From: Chitinophaga qingshengii
GTDB lineage: Bacteria > Bacteroidota > Bacteroidia > Chitinophagales > Chitinophagaceae
DNA length: 64,000 bases
Assembly: GCF_014529935.1 (NCBI RefSeq)
Contig: NZ_JACVFC010000002.1
Coordinates: forward strand, 868,001-932,000
Direction: 5' to 3'
The notes beneath the pieces are model-generated. The model was given only the letters and a program-made list of their open reading frames with translations, ran no database searches and was not told the origin of the DNA. Positions 1 through 7,675 of this stretch are shown piece after piece. Within the stretch, counting starts at the first letter, position 1. Each line of letters starts with the position of its first letter. The translations under genes and the position numbers were made by a program.

Positions 1-216
1 GGCAGATGCAAATTTTTCCTGGTAGTCAACAGTAAGCGGGAAGAAGGACTGGCCGGGCTTCGGTTCTTTATTCGCTACCACAGTGGCCAGCAGAATTGCA
101 TTACCCAGACGCACCGTTACCGCTCCGTCAGCCTGGCGGGCCAACTTACCGGTTTCGATGGTCACTATACGACCGTCTCCTATATCGAATTTCACTGAGA
201 TAGGTGTCAGATTCAT
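1..216 (-). CDS. pnp: Polynucleotide phosphorylase, N-terminal fragment
   Basis: Only the first 72 codons are inside the window; the rest lies beyond base 1. The translation starts [16 protein letters not shown] and continues through [20 protein letters not shown] and then [15 protein letters not shown] sequence, which is the start of the first RNase PH domain of PNPase (phosphorolytic 3'-5' RNA decay, degradosome component). The ATG at 216 is the first in frame and matches the family start. It lies 123 nt downstream of rpsO on the same strand, the conserved rpsO-pnp order. The identification comes from motif recognition and gene order, since the catalytic parts are not visible. Confidence 0.93.
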   Translation of the reverse strand, partial: MNLTPISVKFDIGDGRIVTIETGKLARQADGAVTVRLGNAILLATVVANKEPKPGQSFFPLTVDYQEKFASA

Positions 217-280
217 AAAAAAGTGAGGATTAATTAGATAACGTTATCCATTTACAATCACAAGGATAACAAAAGGTATA

Positions 281-320
281 CATACAAAAAAACTATTCCC
301 AACATAAAAGTTGGGAATAG
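281..320 (-). terminator. Intrinsic terminator between rpsO and pnp
   Basis: An 11-bp perfect stem (CTATTCCCAAC at 293-303 with GTTGGGAATAG at 310-320) and a 6-nt loop are followed, on the minus strand, by seven T residues (286-292). It sits 20 nt after the rpsO stop and before pnp, so much rpsO transcription should end here. Any pnp expression must come from read-through or from its own promoter in the 70 bp that remain. Confidence 0.88.
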
Positions 321-339
321 CGCTATAATTAAGTCATGG

Positions 340-612
340 TTACTTCCTGATACCTAACTTCTCAATGAGGGCACGATAGCCGGTGAGGTTGGTTTTGGAC
401 AGATAAGAAAGCAAACGCTTTCTCTGACCTACCATTTTCATCAGACCGCGATGAGTGGAGAAATCTTTTTTATTTTGTTTCAGGTGACCGGAAATGCTGT
501 TGATACGCTCAGTCAGCAGGGCAATTTGCGCTTCCACAGAGCCTGTATTTTTCTCGCTTCCGCCAAATTCCTTAAAAATATTGGCTTTCTTTTCAACAGT
601 TAAGTAAGACAT
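340..612 (-). CDS. rpsO: 30S ribosomal protein S15
   Basis: A protein of 90 residues starting [17 protein letters not shown] and ending EKLGIRK, the normal length for S15, which binds 16S rRNA helices and nucleates assembly of the 30S platform. The family signature [14 protein letters not shown], then HLKQNKKD and [18 protein letters not shown], is complete. An upstream in-frame ATG would add 18 residues with no family counterpart, so the start at 612 is chosen. It is the first gene of the rpsO-pnp pair and has a promoter-like element about 50 bp upstream. Confidence 0.97.
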   Translation of the reverse strand: MSYLTVEKKANIFKEFGGSEKNTGSVEAQIALLTERINSISGHLKQNKKDFSTHRGLMKMVGQRKRLLSYLSKTNLTGYRALIEKLGIRK

Positions 613-663
613 CTTTAAAAATAATAAGTAATGATAATGTTTTTTGTCGCTATTTTTCCGGTG

Positions 664-694
664 CAAAGGTAATTTAAAAAATACGAATTACCAA
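664..694 (-). promoter_or_regulatory. Putative rpsO promoter (Bacteroidota type)
   Basis: On the minus strand TTG (694-692) is followed after 20 nt by TACCTTTG (671-664), matching the Bacteroidota -33/-7 pattern TTG-N19/20-TAnnTTTG. It is about 50 bp upstream of the rpsO start codon. The call is pattern-based only. Confidence 0.6.
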
Positions 695-754
695 TAAAGC
701 CGGAATTTATAATAAATTCGGATTTATCTATATCTATAATATTATACAAATCAA

Positions 755-1450
755 CTAGGCAGAGAAATTCAGCGCTGCGTTATCTGTTACATGCCCGTTT
801 TCAGTCTTCAACACACGGGAAGGGAACTTCTGCAAAACGATATAATCATGGGTAGCCATTACAATAGCGGTACCCTCCCGGCAAATACGGAATAAAAGCT
901 GCATAATACCATCAGACGTTTCCGGGTCCAGGTTACCGGTAGGCTCGTCTGCCAGGATCAACCGGGGAGAATTAAGCATTGCCCGGGCAATATCTATACG
1001 TTGTTGCTCACCGCCAGACAATTCATAAGGCATTTTGAACCCTTTGGTGCTCAACCCAACCTTGTCCAGTACGTCCGCAATTTTATCTTCCATCTGCTTA
1101 TGGTCCTGCCAGCCGGTAGCCCGCAAGGCAAATTTCAGGTTGTCGTGCACGTTACGGTCGGTCAACAGCTGAAAGTCCTGAAACACTACGCCCAGATTAC
1201 GACGCAGGTATGGAACCTTCTTCCAGTCCATCTTCTTCAAATCAAACCCTACTACCTGGCCGGTACCATCTTTTAAAGGCAGATCCCCGTACAGGGTTTT
1301 CAGCAGGCTGGACTTACCCGTTCCCGTTTTACCAATAAGATATACAAACTCCCCCTTGTTCACCGTAATATTCACATCAGATAATATCAATGTATTCCCC
1401 TGGTAAATACTGGCATTCGTTAATTGGATAATCGGTTGTTCGGACGTCAT
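755..1450 (-). CDS. ftsE: FtsE-like cell division ABC ATPase
   Basis: A 231-residue stand-alone ABC ATPase. Walker A is GKTGTGKSS (40-48), Q-loop Q91, signature LSGGEQQR (144-151), Walker B LILADEPTGN (164-173), and H-loop H201 in ATHD. The size, the YLRRNLGVVFQDFQLL stretch and the absence of a fused permease fit FtsE, which works with the membrane protein FtsX to activate cell-wall hydrolases at the division site. No ftsX is adjacent, which is not unusual in Bacteroidota. The start at 1450 (MTSEQPIIQL) is preferred over an upstream ATG that adds 17 residues before the ABC domain. A LolD-like role is the main alternative. Confidence 0.85.
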   Translation of the reverse strand: MTSEQPIIQLTNASIYQGNTLILSDVNITVNKGEFVYLIGKTGTGKSSLLKTLYGDLPLKDGTGQVVGFDLKKMDWKKVPYLRRNLGVVFQDFQLLTDRNVHDNLKFALRATGWQDHKQMEDKIADVLDKVGLSTKGFKMPYELSGGEQQRIDIARAMLNSPRLILADEPTGNLDPETSDGIMQLLFRICREGTAIVMATHDYIVLQKFPSRVLKTENGHVTDNAALNFSA

Positions 1451-1561
1451 GTACTTGTTCGGTTTAATGCTAAACTGCGTTATGGCGACAAAAATAACCA
1501 ATTAAAAAATAATTCGTTGTGTGTGTGGACATCTTCCTGACAAAAAAGGCTTTTATCGTTA

Positions 1562-1597
1562 AACTAAAAAAATAGTTGTCAAACTAAAAACTTAGTT
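1562..1597. promoter_or_regulatory. Paired BlaI-type operators
   Basis: Two similar inverted repeats lie 20 bp apart: AACTA-N6-TAGTT (1562-1577) and AACTAA-N4-TTAGTT (1582-1597). Together they span the -33 region and the spacer of the promoter in front of the BlaI-like gene. The layout fits autorepression by a dimeric winged-helix repressor binding on two successive helical turns. Binding itself is an inference. Confidence 0.65.
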
Positions 1598-1606
1598 GTA
1601 TTTTAG
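1576..1606 (+). promoter_or_regulatory. Putative promoter of the blaI-blaR1 pair
   Basis: TTG (1576-1578) and TATTTTAG (1599-1606, seven of eight matches to TAnnTTTG) are separated by 20 nt, and the ATG follows 19 nt later. Both elements are overlapped or flanked by the AACTA/TAGTT operators. Confidence 0.55.
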
Positions 1607-1624
1607 ATTTAACAATTTCAACGT

Positions 1625-1990
1625 ATGAAACAACTAACCAAAGCGGAAGAGCAGATCATGCAGGCGCTCTGGCAAACCGGGCCAGCTTTTGTGAAAGATA
1701 TTATTGAAGCGCTCCCGGAACCGAAGCCGCACTACAACACGGTATCCACCCTGGTAAAAATCCTGATGGAGAAAGGTTTTGTGGACTTTAAGGCATTTGG
1801 CAAATCACACCAGTATTTTGCCCTGATCACCAAAGAAGCCTATAGCCGCAAAACGCTGAACAACCTGGCCAAGAGCTACTTTGGCGGTTCCTTCAGTAAT
1901 ATGGTGTCTTTCTTTGTGAAAGAAAAGGAACTCAGCGTGAACGACCTGGAACAGCTGGTGCAGAAAATAAAAGACCACGAAAAAAAGTAA
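1625..1990 (+). CDS. BlaI/MecI/CopY family transcriptional repressor
   Basis: A 121-residue protein with an N-terminal winged helix (about 1-80: KAEEQIMQALWQTGPAFVKD, then HYNTVSTLVKILMEKGFVD) and a short C-terminal dimerization helix, the normal build of BlaI/MecI repressors. In characterised members a partner metalloprotease cleaves the linker after signal binding and releases the operator. Here the partner gene starts 30 nt downstream and paired operators lie directly upstream. The ligand is unknown, and in Bacteroidota such pairs are not restricted to beta-lactam response. Confidence 0.92.
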   Translation: MKQLTKAEEQIMQALWQTGPAFVKDIIEALPEPKPHYNTVSTLVKILMEKGFVDFKAFGKSHQYFALITKEAYSRKTLNNLAKSYFGGSFSNMVSFFVKEKELSVNDLEQLVQKIKDHEKK

Positions 1991-2020
1991 CTGCAAAACT
2001 TTATTCCGTCAACCTGAATT

Positions 2021-3760
2021 ATGCATCCCATGACACCGCTTATTTACCTGGAGAAAGTGGTACTCTGCAGCGCCCTGCTGTATGGATATTACCACCTCGC
2101 CCTGCGCAACAACCGTTTCCATCAATGGAACCGTTATTACCTGGTGCTCATCACGCTGGTATCGCTGGGCGTTCCATTGTTAAAGATACCGTTGCCCGGA
2201 GGCCAGGACGCGCCTTCCGCCGTATATGCCTATACCAGTAAGATCGTGGTGCTGCGGGAAACCGTAGTAGCGCCGGCAGCACAGCCTTCCGACTATTTAC
2301 GTATATCCATCACCGTTATCTACGCATTAGTCGTGTTATTCGCCATATACCGGCTGCTGGCCGGTATCTTCAGTATCCGCAGACTGATACGCCACAGCCA
2401 CGTACAGGACATTCCACCCTTCCGCTTTGCCCGTAATCCGGAAGTGAAAGCGCCGTTTTCCTTCTTCCGCTATATCTTCTGGGATATGGAGTCCAGCCTG
2501 GACACGCCCCAAAACAAACAGGTACTAAAACACGAGCTGGTACATCTGCAGGAAAAACACAGTCTCGATAAGATGTTACTGGAAGTAATCACCGCCTTTT
2601 GCTGGATCAACCCTTTCTTTCACCTGATTAAAAGAGAGCTGGCACTGGTACATGAGTTTATCGCCGACAAAAAAGCCGCCGGCGACGAAGTGGCCGGTTA
2701 CGCCGAAAATATTCTCCGCAGCGCCTTTGACAGCCCGCAGTTTTCCATTACCAATGAATTTTTCCATCCGCCTATAAAACGAAGAATTCTTATGCTTACG
2801 CAATTCCGCCAACCCAGATTCAGTTATTTACGCAGGATACTCGTGCTGCCGTTAGCAGCCACCATATTCTGCTCATTAGCCTTTGTGGTTGACCAGCGCC
2901 CCGCCGCCATTCGGGCGCTGGTACCCACCGGCATCCTGCCTGCTGCCCCTTCCGGAAACACCGTTGCCGCTGAAGCGCCGGTGGTTGTTGCAGACACCAC
3001 TCCTTCCAAACGCAAACAGGAAGACGCCAGGGTAGTGTATGTTGACAATACCTCTAATCTGACAGTCCACCCTTCATTTCCCGGTGGACAGGAGGAACTG
3101 GCCAGATTTCTGACCAAAAATATCCTGTATCCCAAGCCAGCTCAGGAAAAAGGTATCTCCGGACTGGTGAAAGTGCACTTTGTCGTTGAACCGGATGGCA
3201 GTATTACCGGTATTTCCACCATCAACGACCAGCTGGGAGGCGGCCTGGAAGAGGAAGCCATCCGCATAATAAAGATCATGCCCCGTTGGAAACCCGGAGA
3301 ATCGAATGGGAAAAAGGTGCCGGTAGATTACATCCTTCCCATCAGGTTTACGGTACAGGAAATGAACCCGGTGGTGGTAACTACCTCTAACAAGGTCCAG
3401 TTTTCGCCACCCCCTGCGCCTGCCGGCAACTCTTCCAACGAAGAGATATTCACTTTCGTGGAACACCCGCCCACCTTTGTCGGTGGTGAAGAAGAGCTGG
3501 CAAAATATCTGTCCAAAAACATCAGATACCCCAAAGATGCTGTGGAACACAAAGCTACGGGCACTATATTCGTGCAGTTTGTGGTAGATAAAGAAGGACA
3601 TATACAACAAGCCAGAACCGTAGGCTCCAAAAAGGGTTATGGTCTGGAAGAAGAAGCGCTTCGCGTAGTGAAGGAAATGCCTGAGTGGAATGCAGGCGTA
3701 CAAAACGGCAGAAAAGTAAACGTACAGTTCAACCTGCCTATCCGTTTTACCATGCAATGA
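2021..3760 (+). CDS. BlaR1-type M56 metallopeptidase with two TonB C-terminal domains
   Basis: A membrane protein of 579 residues. The N-terminal half has transmembrane segments (about 8-25, 38-55, 92-115 and 270-290) around a peptidase M56 domain with the zinc motif HELVH at 171-175 and a downstream ELALVHEFIADKKA segment. After a Pro/Ala-rich linker come two TonB-type C-terminal domains (about 347-458 and 475-579), each with an FPGG or FVGGEEEL start, a NIxYP motif and an IRFT end. It is the sensor-protease partner of the BlaI-like repressor 30 nt upstream. The doubled TonB tail, absent from Staphylococcus BlaR1, suggests contact with outer-membrane receptors or the periplasm. The signal sensed is unknown. 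Confidence 0.88.
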   Translation: MHPMTPLIYLEKVVLCSALLYGYYHLALRNNRFHQWNRYYLVLITLVSLGVPLLKIPLPGGQDAPSAVYAYTSKIVVLRETVVAPAAQPSDYLRISITVIYALVVLFAIYRLLAGIFSIRRLIRHSHVQDIPPFRFARNPEVKAPFSFFRYIFWDMESSLDTPQNKQVLKHELVHLQEKHSLDKMLLEVITAFCWINPFFHLIKRELALVHEFIADKKAAGDEVAGYAENILRSAFDSPQFSITNEFFHPPIKRRILMLTQFRQPRFSYLRRILVLPLAATIFCSLAFVVDQRPAAIRALVPTGILPAAPSGNTVAAEAPVVVADTTPSKRKQEDARVVYVDNTSNLTVHPSFPGGQEELARFLTKNILYPKPAQEKGISGLVKVHFVVEPDGSITGISTINDQLGGGLEEEAIRIIKIMPRWKPGESNGKKVPVDYILPIRFTVQEMNPVVVTTSNKVQFSPPPAPAGNSSNEEIFTFVEHPPTFVGGEEELAKYLSKNIRYPKDAVEHKATGTIFVQFVVDKEGHIQQARTVGSKKGYGLEEEALRVVKEMPEWNAGVQNGRKVNVQFNLPIRFTMQ

Positions 3761-3773
3761 TTTCCTGTTTGAT

Positions 3774-3817
3774 AAAAGCAAAAGCGCCGGGCAATACTGT
3801 CCGGCGCTTTTGCTTTT
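3774..3817. terminator. Bidirectional terminator
   Basis: A 17-bp stem (3774-3790 with 3801-3817) with a GC-rich core GCGCCGG/CCGGCGC and A/T tracts on both sides lies between the convergent blaR1-like and purM genes, so it can serve both strands. Confidence 0.9.
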
Positions 3818-3829
3818 ATTTGAAAGATG

Positions 3830-5008
3830 TTATTGGTAGATGAAAGTGCCTGCCGGCGCTTTCACAGTCACTTGTTTTTGTGCAGCTGCTTCTACCCTTC
3901 CGATGATTTGTGCATCGATGTTGAAGCTTTTGGAAATGCTGATGATATCTGCCGCAATCGCTTCCGGCACATACAACTCCATACGGTGCCCCATATTGAA
4001 CACCTGGTACATTTCTTTCCAGGACGTGCCGGACTGCTCCTGTATCAGGGTAAACAGCGGCGGAACCGGGAACAGGTTGTCCTTGATCACGTGCAGGTTT
4101 TCAATGAAGTGCAGCACCTTTGTTTGAGCGCCGCCGCTGCAATGCACCATACCGTGAATTTGCGGACGGAACTGCTCCAGTACTTTTTTGATTACCGGCG
4201 CGTAGGTACGGGTAGGTGACAATACCAGTTTACCGGCATCCACGGCGCCGAAGCCAGGGATATCTATTTTGTCTGTCAGGGCTTTTTTGCCGCTGAACAC
4301 CAGTTCAGCCGGAATACCCGGATCGAAGCTCTCCGGATATTTGGCTGCCATAGCTTTATTAAACACGTCGTGACGGGCGCTGGTAAGACCGTTGCTGCCC
4401 ATACCGCCGTTATATTCCGTTTCATAGGTGGCTTGTCCGTAGGAAGCCAGTCCCACTACCACATCACCGGCCTGGATACGATCGTTGGAGATCACATCGC
4501 TGCGTTTCATGCGGGCGGTTACGGTAGAATCCACGATGATGGTACGTACCAGGTCGCCCACATCGGCCGTTTCACCGCCGGTAGAATAGATGCTGATACC
4601 GTGTTTACGCAGTTCGGCGAGAATATCTTCGGTGCCATTAATAATAGCCGCGATCACTTCACCGGGCAGCAGCTGTTTATTACGGCCGATAGTAGAAGAT
4701 AACAGGATGTTATCCGTAGCGCCTACGCAGAGCAGGTCGTCCATGTTCATGATAATGGCATCCTGAGCAATTCCTTTCCAGACGCTAAGATCACCGGTTT
4801 CCTTCCAGTACATATAGGCCAGGGAGGATTTGGTACCCGCGCCATCGGCATGCATGATGTTGCAATAAGCTTCATCGCCGCCCAGGATATCCGGCACTAT
4901 TTTACAGAACGCCTTCGGAAAAAGGCCTTTATCAATATTTTTTATGGCATTGTGCACATCTTCCTTGCCAGCTGAAACACCACGTTTGGCGTAAATATTA
5001 TTATCCAC
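3830..5008 (-). CDS. purM: Phosphoribosylformylglycinamidine cyclo-ligase (AIR synthase)
   Basis: About 392 residues, resembling the long Bacteroidota form of PurM, which closes the imidazole ring of AIR with ATP in purine synthesis. Visible family features are YAKRGVSAGKEDVHNAI near the N-terminus, IMHADGAGTKSSLAYMYW, the acidic metal-binding NMDDLLCVGA, YSTGGETADVGD and the C-terminal NMGHRMELYV. The chosen start is a GTG at 5008 (VDNNIYAKRG); no ATG exists near the family start, and the upstream ATG at 5176 would run back across ribF. It is divergent from ribF with about 120 bp between them. A PurM-like paralogue of other function is possible. Confidence 0.78.
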   Translation of the reverse strand: MDNNIYAKRGVSAGKEDVHNAIKNIDKGLFPKAFCKIVPDILGGDEAYCNIMHADGAGTKSSLAYMYWKETGDLSVWKGIAQDAIIMNMDDLLCVGATDNILLSSTIGRNKQLLPGEVIAAIINGTEDILAELRKHGISIYSTGGETADVGDLVRTIIVDSTVTARMKRSDVISNDRIQAGDVVVGLASYGQATYETEYNGGMGSNGLTSARHDVFNKAMAAKYPESFDPGIPAELVFSGKKALTDKIDIPGFGAVDAGKLVLSPTRTYAPVIKKVLEQFRPQIHGMVHCSGGAQTKVLHFIENLHVIKDNLFPVPPLFTLIQEQSGTSWKEMYQVFNMGHRMELYVPEAIAADIISISKSFNIDAQIIGRVEAAAQKQVTVKAPAGTFIYQ

Positions 5009-5127
5009 CGGAAATCGAATAAATATGAGAATAAAGTAACAATCTGGCTGCAAAAGTAACAGATTCCCTGCAGAATGCCCGCTGAATGTGTTAGATTTGC
5101 ATGGCATTTTTGATGTTATTGAATTAT

Positions 5128-6063
5128 ATGCAGGTTCACAGGGACTTAAAGCATTTACCGGAAATCCGTAATGCAATTATCACGATAGGCACTTTTGATG
5201 GCGTACATGCAGGGCACCGCTTCATTATACAACAACTGGAGCAGGCTGCTGCGGAGTGTGACGGAGAGACCGTGATCGTCACCTTTGACCCGCATCCGCG
5301 GGAAGTACTGGCGCCCCGCCCCAATAATATCCGGCTGCTTACCACTTTACCGGAAAAGATCGCCCTGCTGGAACAGGCCGGTATTGATCACCTGGTGGTA
5401 GTGCCTTTCACCCAAGCCTTCTCCGAGCTTTCTGCCCGCGAATACCTGGAAGATTTCCTGGTAGCGCGTTTCAAACCACATACCATTATCATCGGCTACG
5501 ACCACCGTTTTGGCCACAACCGCGAAGGCGGACTGGAACTGCTGGAAGCAGAACAACAACAATACGGTTTCCGGCTGCTAGAGATTCCCCAGCAGGTGGT
5601 CAACGACCTGACGGTGAGCTCTACCAAAATCCGTAAAAGTTTGCAGGAAGGCGAAGTATTACTGGCCAATGAGTTACTGGGGTACCCGTATTTCCTGAGC
5701 GGCACCGTGGTTCATGGCGATAAAATGGGCCGGCAGCTGGGTTACCCTACCGCCAACCTGCACCTGAACGACGAACGGAAACTGATCCCGGCAGAAGGTA
5801 TTTATGCCGTATGGGTGAAAGCCCCCGGCCATGACGAGCTGTTACCCGCCGTGATGAGCATCGGCTTCCGCCCTACCTTCAATGGCACCGACCTTCGCCT
5901 GGAAGTCCATTTGTTTGATTTTAATGAAGATTTATACGGCCAGGAGCTGACCATTTACTTCGTGGAATATATCCGTGCCAACCAGAAATTTGACGATATT
6001 AAAGACCTGATCGTGCAGATGGACAAGGATTCTGCGCAGTCCAGGAAGATTCTGAAGCGTTAA
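5128..6063 (+). CDS. ribF: Bifunctional riboflavin kinase / FAD synthetase
   Basis: A 311-residue two-domain enzyme that phosphorylates riboflavin to FMN and adenylylates FMN to FAD. The N-terminal nucleotidyltransferase domain carries the HIGH-like GTFDGVHAGHR (21-31) and the VSSTKIRKSL motif; the C-terminal flavokinase domain carries GDKMGRQLGYPTANLHL and a GRPTFNGTDLRLEVHLFDF-like segment. The ATG at 5128 (MQVHRDLKHLP) is preferred over the one at 5101. TAGATTTG at 5092-5099 could be a -7 element but lacks a clear -33 partner. The stop overlaps the stop of the convergent small membrane gene by 4 nt. Confidence 0.95.
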   Translation: MQVHRDLKHLPEIRNAIITIGTFDGVHAGHRFIIQQLEQAAAECDGETVIVTFDPHPREVLAPRPNNIRLLTTLPEKIALLEQAGIDHLVVVPFTQAFSELSAREYLEDFLVARFKPHTIIIGYDHRFGHNREGGLELLEAEQQQYGFRLLEIPQQVVNDLTVSSTKIRKSLQEGEVLLANELLGYPYFLSGTVVHGDKMGRQLGYPTANLHLNDERKLIPAEGIYAVWVKAPGHDELLPAVMSIGFRPTFNGTDLRLEVHLFDFNEDLYGQELTIYFVEYIRANQKFDDIKDLIVQMDKDSAQSRKILKR

Positions 6064-6341
6064 AATTCTTCTCCCAGAAATTCAATCTTTTCTTTTTTCT
6101 TCTCTACCCGCGGGCGGCAGAGTTTATATCCTTTGTATAAACAAAACCAGGTTATAGCGAGGAAGATGCAACCTACCAGCGTCAGAACGGTCCATACGAT
6201 GACCTTTGTAGTAGTGTCTTTCGGCATAACATGATTGGTGTCTGCAATGGCTTGCCAGATATAAGCCAGGTCGAATATTGCCAGTAAAAATCCTACTATC
6301 AGTAATAAAACGCCTAAAATGCCACGTAGTACAGGATGCAT
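6060..6341 (-). CDS. Small two-helix membrane protein (paralogue 2)
   Basis: A 93-residue protein of unknown function with two predicted membrane helices (about 6-30 and 48-70), a basic stretch and the tail KIEFLGEEF. It starts MHPVLRG and is clearly a paralogue of the gene immediately upstream (6375-6644), sharing the start MHPVLR, the helix layout and the end EFLGE. It is probably the last gene of an exonuclease-holA-membrane protein transcript. No domain is recognised. Confidence 0.72.
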   Translation of the reverse strand: MHPVLRGILGVLLLIVGFLLAIFDLAYIWQAIADTNHVMPKDTTTKVIVWTVLTLVGCIFLAITWFCLYKGYKLCRPRVEKKKEKIEFLGEEF

Positions 6342-6374
6342 AACAATGTCAGTTTTAAGTATAGGTATGAAAGC

Positions 6375-6644
6375 TTACAGGTCTTCCCCCAGGAATTCGA
6401 TAGGCTTCTCTTTCTTCGGCGGTTTCAGTAATTTATAGGCCCTGTAGAAGAAATAACAGCTCAATGCCAATCCGCCCAGCAACATTCCCCCCGACTGCAG
6501 TACATAGGTGGTGGTATAACCGCCGTTTTTTATGACAGGGTGGAGCTTTATCATCATCCAGATAAATGTGACACTGGCGTACAGTGCATAAAACCCGCCT
6601 ATCAGTACCAAAATACCAAGTAATACACGTAATACAGGATGCAT
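6375..6644 (-). CDS. Small two-helix membrane protein (paralogue 1)
   Basis: An 89-residue protein starting MHPVLRVLLGILVLIGG with two predicted membrane helices (about 5-32 and 50-72), a basic KLLKPPKKEK segment and the tail PIEFLGEDL. It follows the holA stop by 15 nt and precedes its paralogue by 33 nt. Function unknown. Conservation of both termini between the paralogues argues that these are real genes and that the ends matter. Confidence 0.72.
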   Translation of the reverse strand: MHPVLRVLLGILVLIGGFYALYASVTFIWMMIKLHPVIKNGGYTTTYVLQSGGMLLGGLALSCYFFYRAYKLLKPPKKEKPIEFLGEDL

Positions 6645-6659
6645 CTCAGATGAATTTAA

Positions 6660-7655
6660 TCAGTGCATTATTTTATACATCAGTTCTTTCATCAGTTCAC
6701 CATCTTCCACGCCGGCATCATTGATACCGATGCTCCGCAGGTTATACTGGTGCAGCAGCAGGATGGCCTTCTCTGCGCCTTCCGGGCCATATTGACGGGC
6801 AGCGGCCATATAATCTTTCACAAAAAACGGGTGTACGCCCAGGGTAGCTGCAATTTCCTTTTCGCCGCCTTTCACCCCGAATACGAGGTTTACCTTCGCA
6901 AAGAAGTTATACAGGGCGGGCAATGTCATCTGGATAGGCGCCGCTTTGGGATTAGCCGCAAAGTAGGAGATAATACGGAACACCTTATCGGCATTTTTTT
7001 GTCCGAGGGCGTTTTGCAGTTCAAATACGTTGTATTCCTTGCTGATACCTACATATTTTTCGATATCCCCTTCATCTATTTTTTTGCCGGCAGGCAGGTT
7101 GACCAGCAGTTTATCGATTTCATTGGCGATGCGGGACAGATCGTTGCCGATATGATCAACCAACAGGATAGCCGCTTTTTGTGTGATAGCCAGTTCCCTG
7201 CCGCTGACGAAGGCTTCCACCCAGGCAGGCAGCTGGTTGTCGTACATTTTTTTGGTAGACAGCAGTACGCCTTTTTCCTTGATAAGTTTGGCCATTTTAC
7301 TGCGGCCATCTATCTTACCCTGTTTATGCGCCACCACAAACACGGTGGAAGGCATAGGATTATCGATATAGGCTTCCAGTTTAAGCAGGTCGCGCATGGC
7401 CTGGGCTTCCTTGAGCACCACCACCTGTTTTTCCGCAAACATGGGATAGCGGCGGCAGGAATTGATAACAGCCGTCCAGTCGGTATCTTTCCCGTATAAT
7501 ACGGTGAGGTTAAAGCCTTTCTCCGCTTCATCGAGCAGGTGGTGTTCGGCGAAGTTGGTCACCTGATCGATAAAAAACTCTTCCTCCCCTTCCAGCCAGT
7601 AGAGGGGCCGGTATTTCTTTTGTTTCCAGTCGCGTATAATATCCTGATATTCCAT
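6660..7655 (-). CDS. holA: DNA polymerase III subunit delta
   Basis: A 331-residue clamp-loader delta subunit. It starts with the typical YRPLYWLEGEEEFFIDQ segment, continues with LYGKDTDWTAVINSCRRYPMFAEKQVVVLKEAQ and FVVAHKQGKID, then a lid region with VDHIGNDLSRIANEIDKL and EKYVGISKEYNVFELQNAL, as expected for HolA, which opens the sliding clamp inside the replisome. It lies 20 nt downstream of the exonuclease gene and is probably co-transcribed with it. Confidence 0.94.
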   Translation of the reverse strand: MEYQDIIRDWKQKKYRPLYWLEGEEEFFIDQVTNFAEHHLLDEAEKGFNLTVLYGKDTDWTAVINSCRRYPMFAEKQVVVLKEAQAMRDLLKLEAYIDNPMPSTVFVVAHKQGKIDGRSKMAKLIKEKGVLLSTKKMYDNQLPAWVEAFVSGRELAITQKAAILLVDHIGNDLSRIANEIDKLLVNLPAGKKIDEGDIEKYVGISKEYNVFELQNALGQKNADKVFRIISYFAANPKAAPIQMTLPALYNFFAKVNLVFGVKGGEKEIAATLGVHPFFVKDYMAAARQYGPEGAEKAILLLHQYNLRSIGINDAGVEDGELMKELMYKIMH

Positions 7656-7675
7656 TGATCTGTGTTTTTGCCTGC

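Noticed and set aside
3074-3781. 235-codon antisense frame opposite the TonB domains of the BlaR1-like gene
   Set aside because: Shadow frame; its translation has no domain and the sense strand is clearly coding.
5101-5127. Upstream in-frame ATG as start of ribF
   Set aside because: It adds nine hydrophobic residues without family support and lies directly at the candidate -7 element TAGATTTG.
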